From assembly GCA_017476965.1 (NCBI GenBank), contig JAFUXX010000165.1:1-8514 (forward strand): DNA of 8,514 nt, written 5' to 3'. Numbering within the stretch: the stretch's first letter is position 1; every line of letters starts with the position of its first letter. Source of the DNA: Kiritimatiellia bacterium (GTDB lineage Bacteria; Verrucomicrobiota; Kiritimatiellia; RFP12; UBA3636). The position numbers were made by a program, and so were the translations under genes. This document shows, in pieces, positions 1-5,619 of the stretch. The notes under the pieces were generated by a model that saw only the letters and a program-made list of their open reading frames with translations, ran no database searches and had not been told where the DNA came from.

Positions 1-2118
1 ATCGGCGGCATCGCCCCGCTTCCCGTCCGCACGCGCACCGCGCCCCGCCCCGTTTTCGTGCCGCCGCCGCCGCCCCAGCCGGTCCGTCAGCAGCAGCCGA
101 AGAAGCCCGCCGCTCTCCATCCCGGAGACGCGAAAGACGAAAACTCGACCGGCGCGAAGACCGCGGTCGGAGGCCTCAAGGGCTCCGGCGGCGTGTCGAA
201 GGCCGCCGAAAAGGCACGCCAGGATCCGCTCGAAGCGCGCGACCTCATGCGGGAGAAGAACCGCGACAAGCGCGAGAAGCGGGACGCCGCCCGCGCGGCC
301 GAGCGCGCTTCCGCCGCCGCGGCGGCGGCCTCGGAGAAGAAGATCGTCCTGCGCGGCATGACCGTCGTGAAGGACCTCGCCGAAAAGCTCGGCATGCGCC
401 CCAACCAGCTCATCACCGAGCTCATGAAGATGGGCGTCCTGGCCTCGATCAACCAGAGCGTCGATTCGGACACGGCGGCGAAAGTCGCGATCGCGCACGG
501 CTTCGAGGTCGAACACGAGAAGAGCAAGCGCAACGCGCAGGCAAAGCCCGTGCAGATCGACCGCACCGCCGACGACGACATTCCCGAAGACCGTCCCGAC
601 CAGCTCCGCCCGCGGCCGCCGGTCGTCACGTTCCTCGGCCACGTCGACCACGGCAAGACGAGCCTCATGGACTACATCCGCAAGACGTCGGTCGCGGCCG
701 GCGAGGCGGGCGGCATCACGCAGGCCATTTCCGCGTATTCGGTGGACGTCCAGGGCCGCAAGATCACGTTCCTCGACACCCCAGGCCACGCGGCGTTCAG
801 CGCGATGCGCAACCGCGGCGCGCATTTGACGGACATCGCCGTCATCATCGTCGCGGCGGACGACGGCATCATGCCGCAGACCAAGGAGGCGATCCAGCAG
901 GCGCGCGACGCGGACGTCACGATCATGGTCGCGATCAACAAGTGCGACCTGCCGACGGCGAATCCGAACCGCGTGATGCAGCAGCTCCAGGCGGAGAACC
1001 TCACGCCCGAAGAATGGGGCGGCTCGACGGTCGTCTGCCAGGTCTCCGCCAAGACGGGCGAAGGCGTCGGCAACCTGCTCGACATGATCCTGCTGCAGGC
1101 GGACGTCCTCGAACTCTCCGCCAACCCCGACCGCCGCGCGAACGGCTCCGTGATCGAAGCGAGCATGGTGCCGGGCTCCGGCCCCGCGGTCTCCGTCCTC
1201 GTCACGGGCGGCACGCTCAACGTCGGCGACGTGGTGCTGTGCGGCGAACACTGGGGCCGCATCCGCGCCCTCACCGACGGCTCCGGCCGCCGCCTGAAGT
1301 CCGCCGGCCCGTCCGCCGCCGTCTCCGTCATGGGTCTTTCGGGCGTCCCGGAAGCGGGCGCCGAATTCCGCGTGATGAAGAACGACAAGCGCGCGCGGGA
1401 ACTTGCCGAAAAGGAAGCGCAGCGCCGCAAGGAGGAGCTCCTCGGCGGCGTCACGCAGGCGCGCAGCGCGGACGAAATCTTCCGCCAGATGCACGAACAC
1501 GACAAGCTCGTGCTCAACATCGTCCTGCGCGCCGACGTCCAGGGCTCGGCCGAGGCGATCGTCGACTCGATCGGCCAGATCCAGAGCACCAAGGTTTCCT
1601 GCAACATCATCCAGAGCGGCACGGGCGCGATCGCGGTGAACGACATCGAGCGCGCCGAACACGGCAAGGCCGTGGTGATCGGGTTCAACGTTTCGCCGGA
1701 AAGCGGCGTGAACGCGCTCGCCCGCCACGACGGCGTCCGCGTCAAGACGTTCCGCATCATCTACGAGCTGCTCGACTTCGTGAAGCAGGAAATGCTCGCG
1801 CTGCTGCCCGTGGAGCACAAGGAAGTGGTGCGCGGCCACGCGCAGGTCAAGCAGGTGTTCAACCTCGGCAAGGAGGGCGTCGTCGCCGGCTCGCTCGTCG
1901 TCGACGGTTTCATCACCTCCAAGGGCCAGGTCCGCGTCGTCCGCCGCGGCAAGCTCCTGCACACCGGCCCGATTTCGACGATCCGCCACTTCAAGGAGAC
2001 GGTCGAAGAGGTCAAGCAGGCGCAGGAATGCGGCATCATGCTCGAAGGCTTCTCGGCCTTCGAGGAAGGCGACATGATCGAATGCTTCGCCTTCGAGGAG
2101 CTGCCCAAGACGCTTTAG
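1..2118 (+). CDS. infB: Translation initiation factor IF-2 (5' end outside window)
   Basis: IF-2 is the GTPase that brings initiator fMet-tRNA to the 30S subunit and promotes 50S joining. The reading frame is open back to base 1, so the true start lies upstream; the GTG at 58 is probably internal. The visible N-terminal part (to about 336) is a low-complexity, Pro/Ala/Lys-rich charged linker, as is usual in IF-2. An IF2_N domain follows (about 337-514). The G domain carries GHVDHGKTS (637-663), GGITQ (709-723), DTPGH (775-789), NKCD (937-948) and SAK (1045-1053). EF-Tu-like domain II, domain III and the C-terminal fMet-tRNA-binding domain follow, ending in a typical acidic FEEGD..E.F tail. 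All G motifs are intact. No rbfA or truB follows: the gene ends at a terminator and meets a convergent gene 105 bases later. Identification is near certain; only the start is unknown. Confidence 0.97.
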   Translation: MGGIAPLPVRTRTAPRPVFVPPPPPQPVRQQQPKKPAALHPGDAKDENSTGAKTAVGGLKGSGGVSKAAEKARQDPLEARDLMREKNRDKREKRDAARAAERASAAAAAASEKKIVLRGMTVVKDLAEKLGMRPNQLITELMKMGVLASINQSVDSDTAAKVAIAHGFEVEHEKSKRNAQAKPVQIDRTADDDIPEDRPDQLRPRPPVVTFLGHVDHGKTSLMDYIRKTSVAAGEAGGITQAISAYSVDVQGRKITFLDTPGHAAFSAMRNRGAHLTDIAVIIVAADDGIMPQTKEAIQQARDADVTIMVAINKCDLPTANPNRVMQQLQAENLTPEEWGGSTVVCQVSAKTGEGVGNLLDMILLQADVLELSANPDRRANGSVIEASMVPGSGPAVSVLVTGGTLNVGDVVLCGEHWGRIRALTDGSGRRLKSAGPSAAVSVMGLSGVPEAGAEFRVMKNDKRARELAEKEAQRRKEELLGGVTQARSADEIFRQMHEHDKLVLNIVLRADVQGSAEAIVDSIGQIQSTKVSCNIIQSGTGAIAVNDIERAEHGKAVVIGFNVSPESGVNALARHDGVRVKTFRIIYELLDFVKQEMLALLPVEHKEVVRGHAQVKQVFNLGKEGVVAGSLVVDGFITSKGQVRVVRRGKLLHTGPISTIRHFKETVEEVKQAQECGIMLEGFSAFEEGDMIECFAFEELPKTL

Positions 2119-2155
2119 GCGGCTCCCTCCCCCGCCCTCCACGGGGCGAAAGGAA

Positions 2156-2195
2156 AGCGGAACGCGCGCCGCGGCGTGCGTCCCGCTCCATTTTT
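2156..2195 (+). terminator. Intrinsic terminator of infB, probably bidirectional
   Basis: Seen directly: AGCGG (2156-2160) pairs with CCGCT (2183-2187). After a single A/C mismatch, a 9-bp arm (2162-2170 with 2173-2181, including one G-T pair) closes the hairpin. Its GC-rich tip would open to a small loop. A TTTTT run follows at 2191-2195, three bases past the stem. This is the form of a rho-independent terminator 37 bases after the infB stop. Read on the minus strand, the same hairpin is followed by TTCCTTTC, so it may also end transcripts of the convergent gene stopping at 2224. The fold was worked out by eye, without energy calculation. Confidence 0.75.
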
Positions 2196-2211
2196 CCGCC
2201 TCCCGGCGGAA
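2194..2211 (-). repeat. Small inverted repeat downstream of the ASKHA gene
   Basis: TTCCGCC (2194-2200) and GGCGGAA (2205-2211) form a perfect 7-bp stem around a TCCC loop. It lies 12 bases past the minus-strand stop. On that strand it is followed by A residues, not T, so it is not a classic terminator alone. It could protect the 3' end of the message or add to the larger neighbouring terminator. Confidence 0.4.
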
Positions 2212-2223
2212 GGAGCCCCGGCG

Positions 2224-3621
2224 CTACTTGCGGCGCAGCTCCGGAATCTGCGCGGCGGCGACGGACTGGCCGAGGCGGCGCGCCTTCTCGTCGGGCATGA
2301 AGATCTCGACCTGTTCGGCGAGCGCGGGCGAAATCCCCGCCAGGCCCATGCGGGCCGTGTGCAGCAGGATGTCGCCGCCGAAGCCGCTCGTCACGCGGCC
2401 GAGGATCATGAGGTTGGAGAAGTCGTAGAACTCGCGGTACCACGCGGCGGCGTTCGCGAGGTAGCGGCCGAGCAGCAGGTAGACCCTGAGCGCGACTTCT
2501 TCGCGCGCCTCCATCGCGGCCTGCAGGCGCTTGAGGCGGTCTGGAAGCTTCTCCCCCTTGGGGAAGCGCATCCCGAACGCCGTCGCCACGTAGTTCGTCG
2601 CCTGCTGCGAGAAGTACATCGCGCCCACGCCCGAGTCGCCGCTCCATTCGTCGCGCGCGGCGCCGGGGTCGAGGTCGACCGGGGCGAACGCGAGTTCGCT
2701 GATGCGGCCCGTGAGGGCGCCGTCCGGGTCGATGTACCCCGCGGCTTCGGAAGAACCCATCGCCACGCCGAGGATGCCGGTGCGCTTCATCGCGATCGCG
2801 CCGGCGAGCGCGGTCACGTCGCCGTCGTTGAACACCTCGAACGGGACGCCCCAATCCTTCTCCACGCGCTCGAAGATCCCGCGGGCCGTCTCCTTCTTGT
2901 CCGGGGCCTTTTCGAGCACGGCGCGGATGAGCGACGCCGGGCCGAGGCGCTTGCCGACGAGCGTGCCGGCCGTGGAGCCGCCGATGGCGTCCACCTTGCC
3001 GCCGAGCGCCGCCGCGGCCTCGCGCAGGCCGGCCGAGAGCTTGGAGTAGTGGTACTCCGGATCGGGCTGGTTGCGCGGGTCCCACGGGAATTCCTTGGAG
3101 AAAACGACCTTGCCGCGCTTGAGCGCGGAAATCTTGAAGTCGCTCGCGCCGAGGTCGAAACCGATGCGGTTGCCGTCCACGCCGTTCTTCACGACGACGC
3201 GGCGCTCGCGCGTGCGCGGCACCTTGCCGTCCGGCACGACCTCCGCCACGACGGGGCGGGCGTAGAGGTCCGTGAAGAACCCGACGTCGAAGTCGCGCGC
3301 GCCGCCCTTGCGGTACGCGGCGACGAGCGGCTTCGTGAAGGCGTCGGGACCGGAAACGCGGAGGCGCCAGCCGCCCGCGCTCCACAAGACGAATTTCGCG
3401 ACGCGGTCCACGAGCCGCGCCACTCCGGGAACGGCTTTCGGGGCGATGCGTTCGGGCAGCGGCACGTCGAAACGGAAGACGTTGCCGTCCTCGCGCTCCC
3501 ACGCGATCGAAACCTTGCGCTTGCTCCCGCGCGCGGCTTCGCGCAGCTCGCGGAGCGCCGCGAGCGGCGGGCTGAAGGACAGCGAGGGATCGTGGATTTT
3601 TTCTGTTGTCGTCTTTTTCAT
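2224..3621 (-). CDS. Diverged ROK/hexokinase-type ASKHA protein (sugar-kinase-like)
   Basis: A 465-residue cytoplasmic protein with no signal peptide or membrane segment. Residues 1-145 are an unassigned N-terminal domain. From about 152 an actin-fold (ASKHA) ATPase core begins: phosphate-1-like GFDLGASDFKISAL (154-167), NDGDVTALAGA (265-275), which matches the ROK ND.N.AA..G catalytic region with Asp266 as the likely base, phosphate-2-like GVAMGSSEAAGYI (285-297), and an adenosine-site-like segment LGRVTSGFGGD (407-417). The ROK zinc motif (HxCxCGxxGCxE) and the GExGH sequence are absent; SELAF (308-312) stands in their place. It is therefore ROK-like but outside the classic sugar kinases, and its substrate is unknown. 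The ATG at 3621 is preceded by GGGAGA nine bases upstream. It lies 38 bases after the phosphatase gene on the same strand, so an operon is likely. It could also be a nonenzymatic ASKHA sensor. The fold is fairly sure; the function is not. Confidence 0.8.
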   Translation of the reverse strand: MKKTTTEKIHDPSLSFSPPLAALRELREAARGSKRKVSIAWEREDGNVFRFDVPLPERIAPKAVPGVARLVDRVAKFVLWSAGGWRLRVSGPDAFTKPLVAAYRKGGARDFDVGFFTDLYARPVVAEVVPDGKVPRTRERRVVVKNGVDGNRIGFDLGASDFKISALKRGKVVFSKEFPWDPRNQPDPEYHYSKLSAGLREAAAALGGKVDAIGGSTAGTLVGKRLGPASLIRAVLEKAPDKKETARGIFERVEKDWGVPFEVFNDGDVTALAGAIAMKRTGILGVAMGSSEAAGYIDPDGALTGRISELAFAPVDLDPGAARDEWSGDSGVGAMYFSQQATNYVATAFGMRFPKGEKLPDRLKRLQAAMEAREEVALRVYLLLGRYLANAAAWYREFYDFSNLMILGRVTSGFGGDILLHTARMGLAGISPALAEQVEIFMPDEKARRLGQSVAAAQIPELRRK

Positions 3622-3659
3622 TGTTCGCGTTCTCCCGGTGCGCCTGTGGCGGCGCGCCG

Positions 3660-5447
3660 CTACGGTTCGAGAAGCCAGTCGCGCAGGAATTCGACATCCT
3701 CGCGCGTGAAGCCGAGCGAAAGCACGTAGCCTTCGAGTTTTTCGGCGAGCGTGTCGCCGGGCAGTTTTTCGAAGCCGTCGAGGAGCTTCAGGTAGAGACG
3801 CTCCGTCGTGAAGCCCATGTCGCCGTCCCGGAAAACCGTGGCTTCCCAGTCCTTGCGCAGCTCGTCCTCCTCCACGCCGAGCAGACCCTCGACGATGAAC
3901 GCAACGGCGCCGGTGCGGTCGCGCCCCGCGATGCAGTGGAACGCGATCGGGTAGTTGGACTTGTCGAGGAAAACGCGGAACACCTTGGCGAACTGCTTGC
4001 GCCCCCAGTCGCCCTGCATCGCCTCGTAGCAGGCGGAGGACACGTGGGTCCACCCGACGGAGTCGCCGAGCGGCGCGCCCGTCATGCCGGCGCACTCGCC
4101 GTCGCTGCGCAGGTCGATGTCCGTCTTGAACGCGAGCGTGTCGAGGAGCAGGTGGCGCGTTTCGGGCGACGTCGTGCGGTTCTTGCCGGGGATGAACGGC
4201 GTGCCGCCGCGGAACGTCTCCGCCACGGCGAGGCCGGCCTCGGCGTCGGCGAGAGACTTCGACACGACGCGCGCGATCGGCTCGGGCGGCGCCGCGCGCA
4301 TGCACCAGCACCAGCCGCCGGAACCGGAGTACACCGTCGCGACGACGAGGTTGGGTCCCTTCTCGACGGGGACGAGCAGCGGCGCGTTGTTCGCGTCGAT
4401 CGGGCTCTTGGAGTTGCCGCCCATGACGCGGTCCGCGAGCGGCACCCCGCCGATGCTGAGCGCCCAGTACCAGTCCGCCCCGCAGCCTACAGTCGCCCAC
4501 CCCTCCTCCGGGGCGTCGACGACCTGCATGAGCACGGCGGGGCCGCGGCAGTCGCGCGCTTCGCCGAGCACGACCTTGCCGCTGGCGTCGGCCTCCGCGG
4601 CTTGCGGTTCGGCGCCGAGGAAGGTCTCCGGAACGGAGCTCCCGAGCGCGACGATCGCGGCGGCGCCGGATTTCGCGAAAAGCCCGGTGTCCGGGTAGAA
4701 AACCGTCCACTTGGACGAGAGCGGGAACGCGACCGGGGAAACCGGGCGGCCGGAGCCTTTGACCCCTTCGAGCGAGGCCTTGCGGACCGCCCATGCCTTT
4801 GCGAAAGCGTCGACCGCGCCGGATTCGCGCATGGCGGCGACCTCGTCCGCCGTGTACGGGCTCGACTTGGCGTTGGAGTTCATGCCGGCCGTGCGGAACA
4901 CGAGCCCCTGGCGCACGCGGCGGCCGTCGAGCCCGACGCGCCCGCCGATGTCGCGGACGTTCGGCACCTCGCCGGCGTCGATCACGCGCGGCGCGCGGTC
5001 CTCGGTCTTGAAAACCCCGGTCGCGGTGTCCACGACGCGCCCGCCTTCCATCGCGCGCACCGTCCAGAGCCAGTCGCGGCCGATTTCAAGGTTGCGGACC
5101 TCGACGGAATCGCCGACCGTGGTGTCGAGAAACACCGGCAGTCCGTCGTCCTCGCGCACGACGGAGACGTTGTACGAGCGGCGCGGGCCGCCTTCGGCGG
5201 CCGGGTCCTCCCACGAGAGGCGCACGGGCTGCACTCCGCCCTTGCGCAGCTCGCGGCGGCGGTCGGGGTCCGCCATCCACTTCATGCGGGTCTCGGCCGG
5301 AAGGTCGAGGAAGCGGCGCTGGGCCTCCGTCAAGGCGGAAACGGTTTCGCCATCGGACGGCGAAACGAGCTTGAGGCCGCCGGAAGCGGCCGCGGGGAGC
5401 GAAAGCGAAACGGCCGCCACCGCGGCAAGGACGATTGGTGCGTTCAT
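3660..5447 (-). CDS. Secreted tyrosine-phosphatase-like protein with Fn3-like domain and inserted segment
   Basis: A 595-residue exported protein. Residues 1-21 form a hydrophobic signal peptide with a likely cleavage after AAA (19-21). Residues about 70-148 look like a fibronectin type III domain (PVRLSWEDP ... LWTVRAM ... GVFKTED). The phosphatase part resembles the Y_phosphatase3 family: NVRDIGG (163-169) and DGRRVRQGLVFRT (174-186), then DLRSDGE (445-451), and the catalytic P-loop HCIAGRDRTG (504-513), with Cys505 as nucleophile and Arg511 binding phosphate. About 230 residues separate the first block from the second, where ordinary members have only a short link. Part of this insert (about 244-385) is beta-rich with many aromatic residues and looks like a carbohydrate-associated beta-sandwich. 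The activity is probably removal of phosphate from protein tyrosine or a phospholipid; the substrate is not readable. Start choice is open: the ATG at 5447 has no Shine-Dalgarno sequence, whereas an in-frame GTG at 5474 would add MRGRGRIGL, a better basic signal-peptide n-region. It is the first gene of a unit with the ASKHA gene. Confidence 0.85.
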   Translation of the reverse strand: MNAPIVLAAVAAVSLSLPAAASGGLKLVSPSDGETVSALTEAQRRFLDLPAETRMKWMADPDRRRELRKGGVQPVRLSWEDPAAEGGPRRSYNVSVVREDDGLPVFLDTTVGDSVEVRNLEIGRDWLWTVRAMEGGRVVDTATGVFKTEDRAPRVIDAGEVPNVRDIGGRVGLDGRRVRQGLVFRTAGMNSNAKSSPYTADEVAAMRESGAVDAFAKAWAVRKASLEGVKGSGRPVSPVAFPLSSKWTVFYPDTGLFAKSGAAAIVALGSSVPETFLGAEPQAAEADASGKVVLGEARDCRGPAVLMQVVDAPEEGWATVGCGADWYWALSIGGVPLADRVMGGNSKSPIDANNAPLLVPVEKGPNLVVATVYSGSGGWCWCMRAAPPEPIARVVSKSLADAEAGLAVAETFRGGTPFIPGKNRTTSPETRHLLLDTLAFKTDIDLRSDGECAGMTGAPLGDSVGWTHVSSACYEAMQGDWGRKQFAKVFRVFLDKSNYPIAFHCIAGRDRTGAVAFIVEGLLGVEEDELRKDWEATVFRDGDMGFTTERLYLKLLDGFEKLPGDTLAEKLEGYVLSLGFTREDVEFLRDWLLEP

Positions 5448-5454
5448 GAGGCCA

Positions 5455-5484
5455 ATTCTACCACGGCCGCGCACCCCGCCGCAA
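5455..5484 (-). promoter_or_regulatory. Candidate promoter of the phosphatase-ASKHA unit
   Basis: On the minus strand, TAGAAT (5460-5455) matches the -10 consensus at five of six bases. TTGCGG (5484-5479) lies 18 bases upstream as a weak -35 (three of six). Transcription would start at about the ATG at 5447, giving a leaderless or nearly leaderless message, which fits the lack of a Shine-Dalgarno sequence there. If the GTG at 5474 is the true start, this promoter would lie inside the gene and be wrong. Confidence 0.4.
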
Positions 5485-5500
5485 CCGCGAAATTTCGCGG
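5485..5500. promoter_or_regulatory. Perfect 16-bp palindrome, candidate operator
   Basis: CCGCGAAATTTCGCGG is a perfect palindrome. It abuts the candidate -35 of the minus-strand promoter and lies 25 bases upstream of the -35 of the plus-strand promoter. This placement suits a regulator acting on one or both divergent genes. The binding protein is unknown; the role is inferred from symmetry and position. Confidence 0.45.
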
Positions 5501-5511
5501 GCGACGCGCCA

Positions 5512-5527
5512 AAGCAACATTTTGCTT
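5512..5527. repeat. Short inverted repeat overlapping the plus-strand -35
   Basis: AAGCAA (5512-5517) and TTGCTT (5522-5527) form a 6-bp inverted repeat around CATT. The right arm overlaps the first two bases of the candidate -35 (5526-5531), so a protein bound here would compete with RNA polymerase. An inverted repeat this short may be chance. Confidence 0.3.
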
Positions 5528-5555
5528 GACGAAAGCGGGGCGTGAGGGGTATTTT
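5526..5555 (+). promoter_or_regulatory. Candidate sigma-70-type promoter of the Asp-box gene
   Basis: TTGACG (5526-5531) matches the -35 consensus at five of six bases. TATTTT (5550-5555) matches the -10 at four of six. The spacer is 18 bases. It lies in the most AT-rich stretch of the window. Transcription would start near 5562 and give a leader of about 58 bases before the ATG at 5620. Confidence 0.6.
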
Positions 5556-5565
5556 TCGCGTCGTA

Positions 5566-5594
5566 GCGAAAATTGGTATCGATACGATTTTCGC
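5566..5594. promoter_or_regulatory. 29-bp inverted repeat with GTATCGATAC core, candidate operator or leader hairpin
   Basis: The perfect palindrome GTATCGATAC (5576-5585) is flanked by GCGAAAAT (5566-5573) and ATTTTCGC (5587-5594). The arms match except for one extra base on the left side. A second perfect palindrome, TTTTCGCGAAAA (5588-5599), overlaps the right arm. The element starts just past the predicted transcription start and ends six bases before the Shine-Dalgarno sequence. A central-CG palindrome here resembles LacI-family operators, which often block transcription from this position; an RNA hairpin affecting ribosome access is the alternative. No regulator gene is in the window. 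Confidence 0.55.
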
Positions 5595-5600
5595 GAAAAC

Positions 5601-5606
5601 AAGGAG
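5601..5606 (+). promoter_or_regulatory. Shine-Dalgarno sequence marking the original start of the Asp-box gene
   Basis: AAGGAG lies 13 bases before the ATG at 5620, somewhat farther than usual. It is the only good ribosome-binding site near the gene and supports 5620 as the original start, although that ATG is out of frame with the gene body. No Shine-Dalgarno sequence precedes the in-frame GTG at 5759. Confidence 0.55.
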
Positions 5607-5619
5607 AAAGCACGGAAAA

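Noticed and set aside
672..1760. Long minus-strand open frame opposite infB (and similar ones at 87-668 and 1761-2108)
   Set aside because: It mirrors the codon pattern of a certain gene in high-GC DNA and shows no recognisable domain.
2133..2148. CGCCC/GGGCG hairpin just after the infB stop
   Set aside because: The stem is only 5 bp with no T-run; the hairpin at 2156-2187 is a far better terminator.
3649..3660. 12-bp palindrome GCGGCGCGCCGC between phosphatase and ASKHA genes
   Set aside because: It overlaps a stop codon in very GC-rich DNA, has no T-run after it and is likely chance.
2176..3729. Long plus-strand open frames opposite the ASKHA and phosphatase genes (also 3606-5702)
   Set aside because: They are rich in Arg, Ala, His and Glu with no motifs, as expected for antisense shadows of high-GC genes.
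2224..4794. Single 856-codon minus-strand frame suggesting a fusion protein
   Set aside because: Only the part from the ATG at 3621 has family motifs. The upstream portion is an Arg/Gly-rich antisense or out-of-frame shadow of the phosphatase gene, which reads in another frame there.
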